Below, piece by piece: positions 17,311 through 25,384 of a stretch of DNA of 64,000 nucleotides (position 1 is the stretch's first letter; each line of letters opens with the position of its first letter). Both the position numbers and the translations under genes were made by a program. The DNA lies in contig NZ_CP107930.1 of NCBI RefSeq assembly GCF_036021035.1, positions 4,736,006 through 4,800,005 of the forward strand, written 5' to 3'. The DNA is from Kineococcus sp. NBC_00420 (GTDB lineage Bacteria > Actinomycetota > Actinomycetes > Actinomycetales > Kineococcaceae). The notes beneath the pieces are model-generated. The model saw only the letters and a list, made by a program, of their open reading frames with translations, ran no database searches and had not been told where the DNA came from.

Positions 17311-18735
17311 TCAGATGTCGTAGTAGAGCTCGAACTCGTGCGGGTGCGGACGCAACCGGATCGGGTCGATCTCGTTGGTGCGCTTGTAGTCGATCCACGT
17401 CTCGATGAGGTCGGGCGTGAACACGCCGCCCTCGAGGAGGTACTCGTGGTCGGCTTCGAGCGCGTCGAGCACGGACCCCAGGTCGTAGGGGACCGTCTTG
17501 ATGTTCGCGTGCTCCTCGGGCGGGAGCTCGTAGAGGTCCTTGTCGACCGGGTCGGCCGGTTCGATGCGGTTCTTGATGCCGTCGAGGCCGGCCATCAGCT
17601 GCGCCGCGAACGCGAGGTACGGGTTCGCCGACGGGTCCGGCACGCGGAACTCGATGCGCTTGGCCTTGGGTGAGTTGCCCGTGATCGGGATGCGGATGCA
17701 GGCCGAGCGGTTGCGGGCCGAGTAGACCAGGTTCACCGGTGCCTCGTAGCCCGGGACCAGACGGTGGTAGGAGTTCACCGTCGGGTTCGTGAAGGCCAGC
17801 AGCGACGGTGCGTGGTGCAGCAGACCGCCGATGTACCAGCGCGCGAGGTCGGAGAGACCGCCGTAGCCCTTCTCGTCGTAGAAGAGGGGCTCGCCGTCCT
17901 TCCAGAGCGACTGGTGGCAGTGCATGCCGGAACCGTTGTCACCGAACAGCGGCTTGGGCATGAAGGTCACGGTGTGACCGTTGCGCAGCGCCACGTTCTT
18001 GATGATGTACTTGAAGAGCAGCAGCTGGTCGCCGGCGTTCTTCAGGGTGTCGAACCGGTAGTTGATCTCGGCCTGACCGGCGGTGCCCACCTCGTGGTGC
18101 GCGCGCTCGACGCTGAGACCGGCCTTCTCCAGCTCCACGACCATCTCGTCACGCAGGTCCGAGAAGTGGTCGATCGGCGCGACGGGGAAGTAGCCACCCT
18201 TGTACCGGGTCTTGTACCCGAGGTTGCCACCCTCCTCCTTGCGACCGGTGTTCCACGCGGCCTCGATGGAGTCGATGTGGTAGTACGACTCGCGCTGGTT
18301 CGTCTCGAAGCGCACGTCGTCGAAGATGTAGAACTCGGCCTCGGGGCCGAAGAAGACGGTGTCGGCGATGCCGGTCGTCTTCAGGTACGCCTCGGCCTTG
18401 GCCGCGATGTTGCGCGGGTCCCGGCTGTACGCCTCGTTCGTGAACGGGTCCACGATCGAGTGGTTGATGACGAGGGTCTTCTCCTTGCGGAACGGGTCCA
18501 GGAAGGCCGACGTCGGGTCCGCGATGAGCTTCATGTCCGACTCGTGGATGGCCTGGAAGCCGCGGATCGAGGATCCGTCGAACATCTGGCCCTCGGAGAG
18601 CGCGTCGAGGTCGAGCGTCTTCGCGGGGATGGTGAAGTGCTGCATCACGCCCGGCAGGTCGCAGAACCGGATGTCGACGAACTTCACGTCCTCACTCGCG
18701 ATGTAGTCGAGGACCTCTTGGGCGTTGCTGAACAT
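17311..18735 (-). CDS. glnA: Type I glutamine synthetase, adenylylatable
   Basis: GlnA1 (474 residues), the main ATP-dependent glutamine synthetase of ammonia assimilation, a dodecamer in the cytoplasm. Markers: [29 protein letters not shown], the [12 protein letters not shown] block, [20 protein letters not shown], and the adenylylation loop [10 protein letters not shown] with its Tyr near residue 402, the target of GlnE. The ATG is preceded by a good GGAGGTTGG site. It stands alone on the minus strand with its own hairpin terminator, divergent from an RDD gene. This fits the known actinobacterial arrangement with separate glnA1 and glnA2-glnE units. Confidence 0.97.
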   Translation of the reverse strand: MFSNAQEVLDYIASEDVKFVDIRFCDLPGVMQHFTIPAKTLDLDALSEGQMFDGSSIRGFQAIHESDMKLIADPTSAFLDPFRKEKTLVINHSIVDPFTNEAYSRDPRNIAAKAEAYLKTTGIADTVFFGPEAEFYIFDDVRFETNQRESYYHIDSIEAAWNTGRKEEGGNLGYKTRYKGGYFPVAPIDHFSDLRDEMVVELEKAGLSVERAHHEVGTAGQAEINYRFDTLKNAGDQLLLFKYIIKNVALRNGHTVTFMPKPLFGDNGSGMHCHQSLWKDGEPLFYDEKGYGGLSDLARWYIGGLLHHAPSLLAFTNPTVNSYHRLVPGYEAPVNLVYSARNRSACIRIPITGNSPKAKRIEFRVPDPSANPYLAFAAQLMAGLDGIKNRIEPADPVDKDLYELPPEEHANIKTVPYDLGSVLDALEADHEYLLEGGVFTPDLIETWIDYKRTNEIDPIRLRPHPHEFELYYDI

Positions 18736-18885
18736 CCAACCTCCAGAAACGGATCCGGCCCGGATGTCGAGCCGCCGCGGACGCGCTGACCGTAGGGGCA
18801 CGATGTTTCGTGCTCGTTACGACCGCGTTTCCGGCAGCTTACCGAGATCGTGGAGGTGGGGACAGGGAGACCCGCCGAGCCCACG

Positions 18886-18891
18886 TACGCT
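18886..18891 (+). promoter_or_regulatory. -10 element for leaderless RDD gene
   Basis: TACGCT followed by 6 bases and the GTG start; no Shine-Dalgarno sequence precedes the start. Confidence 0.5.
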
Positions 18892-18897
18892 GACCGG

Positions 18898-19314
18898 GTG
18901 GCCGAGCGATCGATCGAGAACACGCCCCCGCAACCCGCCGGGGTCCGGCTCGGACTGCCCGTCGAGGGCCGCGGCTCCGTGGCCGGCTGGGGGCGTCGCT
19001 TCCTCGGGGTGCTCGTCGACTGGGTGATCGCGAGCCTCATCGCCCGCGCCTTCCTCACGTCCCTGGGGGCCCAGTTCGGTCCGCTGCTGGTCTTCTTCGT
19101 CATGCACCTGCTGCTGGTGTCCACGATCGGGATGACCATCGGCCACGCCGTCGTCGGGATCGCGGTGCGGCGCCTGGACGGGCGTCCCGTCGGCTTCGTC
19201 GCCGGCTTCGCCCGCGCGCTGCTGCTGAGCATCGTCATCCCCGCGGTCATCACCGACCCCGACCGCCGCGGGCTGCACGACAAGGCCGCCCAGGTGGTCG
19301 TCGTGCGGCGCTGA
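18898..19314 (+). CDS. RDD family membrane protein
   Basis: A 138-residue membrane protein of the RDD family: GWGRRFLGVLVDWVIASLIA opens the first segment, and further hydrophobic segments FGPLLVFFVMHLLLVSTIGM and ALLLSIVIPAV follow, with the family's closing RGLHDKAAQVVVV. Function is not established for most RDD proteins; some have been linked to ion transport. The GTG at 18898 is supported by a TACGCT box 6 bases upstream. It is divergent from glnA1 and convergent with DUF4191, an arrangement that, from memory, is conserved near glnA1 and lipA in other actinobacteria. Confidence 0.88.
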   Translation: MAERSIENTPPQPAGVRLGLPVEGRGSVAGWGRRFLGVLVDWVIASLIARAFLTSLGAQFGPLLVFFVMHLLLVSTIGMTIGHAVVGIAVRRLDGRPVGFVAGFARALLLSIVIPAVITDPDRRGLHDKAAQVVVVRR

Positions 19315-19331
19315 CCGCCCCCGCGCACGAC

Positions 19332-19381
19332 GAAGCCCGCCGCTCTGCGCGACCTCGACGGTCGTGCGAACGGCGGGCTTC
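19332..19381. terminator. Bidirectional hairpin between RDD and DUF4191 genes
   Basis: GAAGCCCGCCG pairs perfectly with CGGCGGGCTTC (11 bp) around a 28-base segment that can itself fold. It is placed between convergent genes, 17 bases after the RDD stop and 23 bases before the DUF4191 stop. Confidence 0.75.
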
Positions 19382-19404
19382 CCCGTTGCGGTGCGAGCGG
19401 GCGG

Positions 19405-20136
19405 TCAGCGACCGCGCATGGCCCGACGGTCCGGGCGGGCGCGCATCGGGTCGATGCCCTTGGGCACCGGGGGACGGATGCCGCCGAGGGCCTTGAGGCG
19501 CTTCTGCACGGTGGCCACCTCGTCCTTGGTCAGCTGCGGCTTGAGGCGCTGGACGCGCGACGCCAGCTTGCGCAGCGGCACCTCGTTCTCGCCGCCACCG
19601 TCGCCGACGGTGAACAGGTGCACCGGGACGTTGGGCGCGATCCGGTTGACCTTGCGGCGTTCGGCCTCGAGCAGCTTCTTGACCCGGGTCGGCGGACCGT
19701 CCCCGACGAGGACGATCCCGGCGCGACCGGTCGCGCGGAAGACCATGTCCTGGCTGCGGGCCTCGGCGGCGACGGGTTCCTGCTCGATCGTCCAGCCGCG
19801 GCGGATGGAGCTCAGGGCCGCGCCGGCGGCACCCTTCTGCCCGTCGAGGTTCATGTAGGCGGCGCGCTCGGCGCGCCGGCCGAGCAGGAACATCGCGAGC
19901 AGGACGCCGACCATGACGCCGAGGATCGTGAAGTAGATCGGGTGGTCCACGAGCAGGCCCAGGACGAGGCCCACCACGATCGGCCCCAGCAGGGCCGCCA
20001 GCAGCACCCACTTCGCGCCCGGGTCGACCCGGACGGTCATGTCGTAGACCTGCTTCAGCTGGCGGGTCCGGGCGAACCGCTGCTTCTTCGGCTTCTCTGC
20101 CGGGGTCGCGCCCGCAGGCTTCTCACGTCGTGCCAT
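19405..20136 (-). CDS. DUF4191 family membrane protein
   Basis: A 243-residue protein matching the actinobacterial DUF4191 family. A basic, Lys-rich N-terminus (residues 1-30) precedes two membrane helices (WVLLAALLGPIVVGLVLGLL and ILGVMVGVLLAMFLLG), then a cytoplasmic C-terminal domain with RRGWTIEQEPVAAEARSQDM and GIVLVGDGPPTRVKKLLEAE. Its function is unknown. It follows lipA after 37 bases but has its own TATCCT box 7 bases before the ATG, so it can be transcribed without a leader. Neighbourhood with lipA/lipB is conserved from memory in mycobacteria, which makes a lipoate-related or envelope role possible but unproven. Confidence 0.9.
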   Translation of the reverse strand: MARREKPAGATPAEKPKKQRFARTRQLKQVYDMTVRVDPGAKWVLLAALLGPIVVGLVLGLLVDHPIYFTILGVMVGVLLAMFLLGRRAERAAYMNLDGQKGAAGAALSSIRRGWTIEQEPVAAEARSQDMVFRATGRAGIVLVGDGPPTRVKKLLEAERRKVNRIAPNVPVHLFTVGDGGGENEVPLRKLASRVQRLKPQLTKDEVATVQKRLKALGGIRPPVPKGIDPMRARPDRRAMRGR

Positions 20137-20143
20137 GCGGGCA

Positions 20144-20164
20144 AGGATACGGCCCCGGCCGGGG
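20144..20164 (-). promoter_or_regulatory. -10 box and CCCCGGCCGGGG palindrome upstream of DUF4191
   Basis: TATCCT (20144-20149, minus) lies 7 bases before the ATG. The palindrome CCCCGGCCGGGG (20153-20164) sits 3 bases further upstream, the same relation as in front of the zinc-ribbon gene. Confidence 0.45.
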
Positions 20165-20173
20165 AGCCCTGGA

Positions 20174-21175
20174 TCAGCGCGCGAGCAGGCTGGACGCCTC
20201 CTGTGCGGCGGGGCTCTCCTTGTCCAGGTGGGCCAGCTGCTCGGGGAGGGCGACGCCGCGCTTCTTCATCGCCTGCGCCCACAGGCGGCCTGCCCGGTAG
20301 GACGAGCGGACCAGCGGACCGGCCATGACCCCGGAGAAGCCGAGGCGCTCGGCCGCCTCGGAGAACTCCACGAACTTCTCCGGCTTCACCCACCGCGCCA
20401 CGGGGTGGTGGCGCGGGGTCGGCCGCAGGTACTGGGTGATGGTGATGATGTCGCAGCCCGCACCGTGCAGGTCGGCCAGCGCCTCGAGGACCTCCTCGTC
20501 GGTCTCACCCATGCCGAGGATGAGGTTCGACTTCGTCACCAGCCCGGCGTCGCGGCCCTGGGTGATCACGTCGAGGGAACGGTCGTAGCGGAACGCCGGG
20601 CGGATGCTCTTGAAGATGCGCGGGACGGTCTCGACGTTGTGCGCGAACACCTCGGGCCGGGCGTCGAACACCTGCTGCAGCAGGTCCGGGCGGCCGTTGA
20701 AGTCCGGGACGAGGATCTCCACGCCCGTGCCCTCGTTGTGCGCGTGGGTCTGGCGGATCGTCTCGGCGTAGAGCCACGCGCCGCCGTCGGCCAGGTCGTC
20801 ACGGGCGACCCCGGTGATCGTGGCGTAGCGCAGCCCCATCGTCGCGATCGACTCCGCGACGCGGCGCGGTTCGTCGCGGTCCAGCGGCGAGGGCTTGCCG
20901 GTGTCGATCTGGCAGAAGTCGCAGCGGCGGGTGCACTCCGAGCCCCCGATGAGGAAGGTGGCCTCGCGGTCCTCCCAGCACTCGTAGATGTTGGGGCAGC
21001 CCGCCTCCTCGCACACCGTGTGCAGTCCGCCGGACTTCACCAGGCCCTTGAGCTCGGTGTACTCCGGACCGGTGCGGGCCTTCGTGCGGATCCACGACGG
21101 CTTCCGCTCGATCGGCGTCTCGGCGTTGCGCGCTTCGATGCGCAGCATCCGCCGCCCTTCCGGTGCGAGAGTCAC
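20174..21175 (-). CDS. lipA: Lipoyl synthase
   Basis: LipA (333 residues) is a radical SAM enzyme that inserts two sulfur atoms into protein-bound octanoyl groups to make lipoate. Both iron-sulfur motifs are present: the auxiliary-cluster [12 protein letters not shown] and the radical [11 protein letters not shown]. Further conserved blocks are [13 protein letters not shown] and [15 protein letters not shown]. The start at 21175 ([18 protein letters not shown]) is preferred over a GTG two codons upstream because a TAGGCT box lies exactly 7 bases before it. Product lipoate would be used by SucB at 40-42 kb. lipB lies 3.5 kb away, separated by three unrelated genes. Confidence 0.97.
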   Translation of the reverse strand: MTLAPEGRRMLRIEARNAETPIERKPSWIRTKARTGPEYTELKGLVKSGGLHTVCEEAGCPNIYECWEDREATFLIGGSECTRRCDFCQIDTGKPSPLDRDEPRRVAESIATMGLRYATITGVARDDLADGGAWLYAETIRQTHAHNEGTGVEILVPDFNGRPDLLQQVFDARPEVFAHNVETVPRIFKSIRPAFRYDRSLDVITQGRDAGLVTKSNLILGMGETDEEVLEALADLHGAGCDIITITQYLRPTPRHHPVARWVKPEKFVEFSEAAERLGFSGVMAGPLVRSSYRAGRLWAQAMKKRGVALPEQLAHLDKESPAAQEASSLLAR

Positions 21176-21182
21176 GCCCACC

Positions 21183-21188
21183 AGCCTA
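21183..21188 (-). promoter_or_regulatory. -10 element for leaderless lipA
   Basis: TAGGCT, 7 bases, then GTG. The identical hexamer precedes lipB and the FAD oxidoreductase at 36-37 kb. Confidence 0.55.
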
Positions 21189-21196
21189 CGTCGGGC

Positions 21197-22573
21197 TCAC
21201 CCGCGAGGTGCCCACCCCCGGGGGTCGACCCCGCCGGGGACGTCGGCCCCGGGGTCGTAGGGGGTGCGGGTGAGGCGGAAGCTGGCCAGGTCCAGGTGGC
21301 CGACGATGCCGTCGGCGCCGCGGACCGGGCGCAGCAGTTCGCCCGCGTAGTAGTTGTCCAGCCCGCGCCAGGTCCCGGGTTCGCCGGCGGGGACGAAGCG
21401 GGACGCCCGCCCGCGCCCGGTCATGCCCCCCAGCTCGAAGCCGTCGCTCGTGGCGCGGACCAGCAGCGGCGTGGGCCCCCAGTACCAGGGCCCGACGAGC
21501 TCGAGGACGTCGGCGGGGACCTCCCGCGGGACCCACGGCGCGGGGGAGAGCGGTTCCTGCGTCGCGAGGGTCGACAGCAACCGGCTCGGCAGGTCCCCGA
21601 ACCCCGAGGTCGAGTTCGTCAGGGCGATGACCGCGTCGCCGGTCTCGACGTCGACGCGCAGCATGGCCACGAACCCCGGCATCGACCCGGAGTGGCCGGC
21701 GTGGCGGCGGCCCTCGACGTTCCAGAGCTGCAACCCCAGGCCGTAGCCGACCGACCAGGGTCCCCCGCGGGCGTCGTCGACGCTCTGCGGTTCCCACATC
21801 GCCTCGACGGTGTCGCGCCGCAGCACCGGCGAGGTACCGGCGACGACGCCCACCCAGCGCGCGAGGTCGGCGACCGTCGACCAGATCTGGCCGGCGGGGG
21901 CCATCGCGCCGGCGTCGTGCTCGGGTTCGGGCAGGACGACGTCGGCCCACGGGTGCACGGCCAGACCGCGGGCGGCGGGGGCCTGCGGGCGCATCGTGGT
22001 GCGCGACATGCCGAGGGGGAGGAGGAACTGGGTCGCGACGACGTCGCGCCACGTGCTGTCGCGGACCCGTCCCACGAGCTCGCCGAGGACGCCGAAACCG
22101 ACGTTGGAGTAGTGGAAGCGGGTGCCCGGGCGGTGCCGCACGGCGGAGGCGCCTAGGATCGGGAGGAGGGAGCCCCAGTCGCCGCCCTCCGTGCGCTCCC
22201 ACCAGGGCCCGTCGGTCTCGGCCTGCACGCCGCCGGCCTGGCCGAGCAGCTGGCCGACGCTCACCCGCCCCACGCCGTCGGTGAGCTCGGGCAGGTGCGC
22301 GCGCACCGGGTCCTCGAGACCGACGAGACCGTCCTCGACGGCGCGCATCACCGCGGCCGCGACGAACGTCTTCGAGATCGACCCGACCCGGTACTGGGTG
22401 TCGCGTGCGTCCAGGGGGGCCTCGACCCCGGTGCTCCCGGCGGCGGCGCTCCAGACCAGGCTCCCACCGCGCACGAGACCGGCCACCACCGAGGGCAACC
22501 GGGAACTGCTCTGCTCACGGGCGAGCAGGTGCTCGAGGGTGCGGGTGGTGCCCGGCAGCAACGTGACGTCCAT
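21197..22573 (-). CDS. Serine hydrolase of the class C beta-lactamase/esterase family
   Basis: A 458-residue protein with the penicillin-binding-protein-like serine hydrolase triad of motifs: SISK (SxxK, near residue 64), YSN in RFHYSNVGFGVLGE, and HSGSMPGF (HxG). The region after residue 330 forms an extra domain often found in this family. There is no signal peptide, so an intracellular esterase, peptidase or transacylase is likelier than a periplasmic beta-lactamase. The ATG is 6 bases after a CAGGGT -10-like box. The gene is divergent from an LLM oxidoreductase with 50 bp between start codons and interrupts the lipA-lipB neighbourhood. Confidence 0.85.
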   Translation of the reverse strand: MDVTLLPGTTRTLEHLLAREQSSSRLPSVVAGLVRGGSLVWSAAAGSTGVEAPLDARDTQYRVGSISKTFVAAAVMRAVEDGLVGLEDPVRAHLPELTDGVGRVSVGQLLGQAGGVQAETDGPWWERTEGGDWGSLLPILGASAVRHRPGTRFHYSNVGFGVLGELVGRVRDSTWRDVVATQFLLPLGMSRTTMRPQAPAARGLAVHPWADVVLPEPEHDAGAMAPAGQIWSTVADLARWVGVVAGTSPVLRRDTVEAMWEPQSVDDARGGPWSVGYGLGLQLWNVEGRRHAGHSGSMPGFVAMLRVDVETGDAVIALTNSTSGFGDLPSRLLSTLATQEPLSPAPWVPREVPADVLELVGPWYWGPTPLLVRATSDGFELGGMTGRGRASRFVPAGEPGTWRGLDNYYAGELLRPVRGADGIVGHLDLASFRLTRTPYDPGADVPGGVDPRGWAPRG

Positions 22574-22579
22574 GCTCCG

Positions 22580-22617
22580 ACCCTGCCAGAGCTCGCCTCC
22601 GGGCCACCCGGCAGGAT
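22580..22617. promoter_or_regulatory. Divergent -10 elements for hydrolase and LLM genes
   Basis: CAGGGT (22580-22585, minus) lies 6 bases before the hydrolase ATG; CAGGAT (22612-22617, plus) lies 6 bases before the LLM GTG. Both leaderless-type starts share a 50-bp gap. Confidence 0.4.
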
Positions 22618-22623
22618 CGGGGC

Positions 22624-23556
22624 GTGGACCTGCGCATCTTCACCGAACCCCAGCAAGGCGCCAGCTACGAGGACCTGCGACGGGTGGCCGTGGCCGCCGA
22701 GCAGACCGGGTTCTCGGCGTTCTTCCGTTCCGACCACTACCTGACCATGGGCGGCTCCGGCCTGCCCGGTCCGACCGACGCGTGGACGACGCTGGCCGCG
22801 CTGGCCCGCGACACCACCTCGATCCGCCTGGGCACGCTCGTCAGCTCCGCGACCTTCCGCCACCCCGGGGTGCTGGGCATCCAGGTGGCCCAGGTTGACG
22901 AGATGTCCGGCGGCCGCGTCGAACTCGGCCTCGGGACCGGGTGGTACGAGGAGGAGCACACCGCCTACGGCATCCCGTTCCCCCCGCTGAAGGAACGCTT
23001 CGACCGCTTCGCCGAGCAGCTCGCCCTCATCACCGGGTCCTGGGCGACGCCCGTGGGGGAGACGTTCGACTTCGCCGGTGAGCACTACCGGCTGACGGGC
23101 TCGCCGGCGCTGCCCAAACCCGTCCAGTCGCCGCCGCCGATCATCGTCGGCGGGGCCGGGAAGAAGCGCGGGGCGGCGCTGGCGGCGCAGTACGCGGCCG
23201 AGTTCAACTCCGGGTTCTCCTCACCGGCCGACACGGCCGCCGCCTTCGGCCGGGTGCGTGAGGCGTGCTCGCTCGTGGGGCGCGACCCCGCCTCGCTGGC
23301 CTACTCCTCCGCCCTCGTCGTGTGCTGCGGTCGGGACGAGGAGGAGGTGGCCCGCCGGGCGCGGCACATCGGCTCGGAGGGCCGCGACCCCGACGAACTG
23401 CGGCAGAACGGGCTCGCCGGAACGCCCGCGGAGGTCGTCGACGCGATCGGTCGCTACGCCGAGGCCGGGGTCGAACGGATCTACCTGCAGATCTGGGACC
23501 TGGACGACCTCGACCACCTCGAGCTGATCGCCGCCGAGGTCGCACCCCAGCTCTGA
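22624..23556 (+). CDS. LLM class F420/flavin-dependent oxidoreductase
   Basis: A 310-residue luciferase-like protein. It has the TIM-barrel signatures FFRSDHYLTMGGSG near residue 35, IRLGTLVSSATFRHPGVL, VELGLGTGWYEEEHTAYGI and PPPIIVGGAGKK. These match actinobacterial F420-dependent LLM proteins (TIGR03560 type). The reaction is unknown; such enzymes reduce or oxidise varied metabolites with F420 or flavin. GTG is used without a Shine-Dalgarno sequence, 6 bases after CAGGAT. A hairpin 14 bases after the stop ends the unit. It lies between the hydrolase and a glycosyltransferase, neither of which identifies its substrate. Confidence 0.88.
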   Translation: MDLRIFTEPQQGASYEDLRRVAVAAEQTGFSAFFRSDHYLTMGGSGLPGPTDAWTTLAALARDTTSIRLGTLVSSATFRHPGVLGIQVAQVDEMSGGRVELGLGTGWYEEEHTAYGIPFPPLKERFDRFAEQLALITGSWATPVGETFDFAGEHYRLTGSPALPKPVQSPPPIIVGGAGKKRGAALAAQYAAEFNSGFSSPADTAAAFGRVREACSLVGRDPASLAYSSALVVCCGRDEEEVARRARHIGSEGRDPDELRQNGLAGTPAEVVDAIGRYAEAGVERIYLQIWDLDDLDHLELIAAEVAPQL

Positions 23557-23569
23557 CCCCCCGGTGTCG

Positions 23570-23594
23570 TCCCTCCCCCACACGGCGGGAGGGA
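23570..23594 (+). terminator. Hairpin terminator after LLM gene
   Basis: TCCCTCCC pairs with GGGAGGGA (8 bp, 9-base loop), extended by flanking partial pairing, 14 bases after the stop codon. Confidence 0.6.
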
Positions 23595-23610
23595 TGACGC
23601 ACGGTCCGCC

Positions 23611-23631
23611 TGGGGTGACGGTGTCACCCCA
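23611..23631. promoter_or_regulatory. Perfect palindrome upstream of glycosyltransferase
   Basis: TGGGGTGAC-GGT-GTCACCCCA has 9-base arms and a 3-base centre. It lies 88 bases before the glycosyltransferase start and apart from the terminator, so it is a candidate operator. Confidence 0.4.
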
Positions 23632-23719
23632 GGTGAGAGTTGTGGTGGCGGTCCCGGCCGGTGCACCCTCGCAGCAGTCGACACCGAGTTCCGGGGTCGG
23701 GTCAGGGTGGGAGGGCACA

Positions 23720-24610
23720 GTGCGGGAGCACGAACGTGCGGATGCGCCCACGGTCAGCGTCGGCGTCCCCGTCTACAACGGCGAGGCGTACCTCGAGCAG
23801 ACCCTCGAGGCGCTGCTGGACCAGTCGTACACCGACTTCGAGCTCATCGTCTGCGACAACGCCTCGACCGACCGCACGCGCGAGATCGCGGAGGGGTTCG
23901 CCGCCAGCGACGACCGCGTCCGCTACCTGCGCAACCCGAGGAACATCGGTCTCGCGAAGAACTTCAACCGGGTGTTCCAGCTCTCCCGCGGGAAGTACTT
24001 CCGCTGGGCGATGGCCGACGACCTCGTCGACCGCACCAACCTCGCGGACTGCGTCGCCGCCCTCGAGGCGGATCCCGGGGTGGTGCTCGCCGTGCCGACC
24101 TGGGACCTCATCGACGCCGAGGGGCGCCCCGCCCGCGGCGACCGGGAACTGGCCTCGTTCAGCTGGGACGAGGACCCGGGTCGCCGGATGGCGCAGTTCC
24201 TCGACATGATCAACGGCCGCTCCTCGATCGCGGTGCTGGCCTACCTGTCCGGGCTGATCCGCAGCGAGGCCGTGTGGGGGACCGACCAGCTCGGCAGCTA
24301 CCCGTGCTCGGACCAGGTCCTCCTCGGGCAACTGCTGCTGCGTGGCCGGTTCGTGGAGGTGGCGACCCCGTCCCTGCACGTCCGGTTGCACGAGGCCTCG
24401 GCCGGTCACGGGATCGGCACCGGTGACTACGCTGCCGTCCACCGCACGTTCTTCCCCGACAACCCGCCGGCGAACCTGTTGCGCTGGAGGGCGACCCGCT
24501 ACCGCAAGATGTGGGACGTCCTGCGCGACGCCGCGAGCTCGTCCTCGCAGCGGCTCGCGCTGCAGGCCCGCTACGCCAAGGGGTCGGCCATCCAGCTGCT
24601 CCCGATCTGA
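23720..24610 (+). CDS. Family 2 glycosyltransferase
   Basis: A 296-residue GT-A fold glycosyltransferase, about the normal length. It shows VSVGVPVYNGEAYLEQTLEA at the N-terminus, FELIVCDNASTDRTREIAE, NIGLAKNFNRVF, and a MADDLVD motif near residue 101 in the position of the DxD metal/nucleotide-sugar site. It would transfer a sugar from a nucleotide donor to a surface glycan or small acceptor in the cytoplasm; donor and acceptor are not predictable. There are no membrane segments. GTG follows GGGAGGGCACA. It is a single-gene unit ending just before convergent lipB. Confidence 0.88.
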   Translation: MREHERADAPTVSVGVPVYNGEAYLEQTLEALLDQSYTDFELIVCDNASTDRTREIAEGFAASDDRVRYLRNPRNIGLAKNFNRVFQLSRGKYFRWAMADDLVDRTNLADCVAALEADPGVVLAVPTWDLIDAEGRPARGDRELASFSWDEDPGRRMAQFLDMINGRSSIAVLAYLSGLIRSEAVWGTDQLGSYPCSDQVLLGQLLLRGRFVEVATPSLHVRLHEASAGHGIGTGDYAAVHRTFFPDNPPANLLRWRATRYRKMWDVLRDAASSSSQRLALQARYAKGSAIQLLPI

Positions 24611-24641
24611 GCTCCCGGTCCGAGCCCGTCGCCGGGATACC

Positions 24642-25319
24642 TCAGCCGGGGAGGTGCGCGGCGGGGAGGAGTTCCTCGACGACGTCCGCGGCGTCGAGGA
24701 CGCCGACGCGGCGCCCCGACCGGGCGCTCAGCGACGCCGCTCCGGCGTCGGGCAGACCGCAGGGGACGATGTGGCTGAAACCCCGCAGGTCGGTGTCGCA
24801 GTTCAGGGCGAAACCGTGCATCGTCACCCCCTTCGCGACCCGCACCCCGATCGCGGCGAGCTTGCCCTCCGAACGCCACCCGGGGGCCAGCGGTTCGGCT
24901 CCCGTCCAGACGCCGGTGCGGTCCGCCACGCGGTAGCCCTCGACACCGAACCGGGCGCAGACCGCGATGAGGAGTTCCTCGAGGCGGCGCACGTACCCCA
25001 CGACGTCCAGCGCCCCGTGCAGCCGCACGATCGGGTACCCCACGAGTTGTCCCGGTCCGTGCCAGGTGATCCGCCCACCGCGGTCGACGTCGACGACGGG
25101 GGTTCCGTCGTCGGGACGTTCCCAGGAGTTCGTCCGCCTGCCGGCGGTGTAGACGGGGGCGTGCTCCAGCAGGAGGACGGTGTCCGGTCGATCACCCGCG
25201 ACGACCTCGGTGTGCCGGGCCCGCTGCAGCGCCCAGGCTTCGCGGTAGTCGACCGGGCGCGACCCCAGGGCAACCCGCTCGACCTGCAGCGCCGCCACCC
25301 CGAGCTCCAGTCCCCGCAC
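24642..25319 (-). CDS. lipB: Lipoyl(octanoyl) transferase
   Basis: LipB (225 residues) moves octanoyl groups from acyl carrier protein to lipoyl domains, the step before LipA. The signature [18 protein letters not shown], the catalytic lysine in [10 protein letters not shown] and the catalytic cysteine in VPCGLPDAG are all visible. GTG lies 6 bases after a TAGGCT box and lacks a Shine-Dalgarno sequence. Together with lipA and sucB/lpdA it completes de novo lipoylation in this window. It is separated from lipA by the hydrolase, LLM and glycosyltransferase genes, which look like a later insertion into a conserved lipB-lipA pair (inference). Confidence 0.96.
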   Translation of the reverse strand: MRGLELGVAALQVERVALGSRPVDYREAWALQRARHTEVVAGDRPDTVLLLEHAPVYTAGRRTNSWERPDDGTPVVDVDRGGRITWHGPGQLVGYPIVRLHGALDVVGYVRRLEELLIAVCARFGVEGYRVADRTGVWTGAEPLAPGWRSEGKLAAIGVRVAKGVTMHGFALNCDTDLRGFSHIVPCGLPDAGAASLSARSGRRVGVLDAADVVEELLPAAHLPG

Positions 25320-25325
25320 CGGGTC

Positions 25326-25331
25326 AGCCTA
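25326..25331 (-). promoter_or_regulatory. -10 element for leaderless lipB
   Basis: TAGGCT, 6 bases, then GTG. Confidence 0.55.
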
Positions 25332-25384
25332 CGACGCGCGGTCCCGAGGTCCCCGCCCGCCGGCCGTTCTGGGACCCTGTGCCC

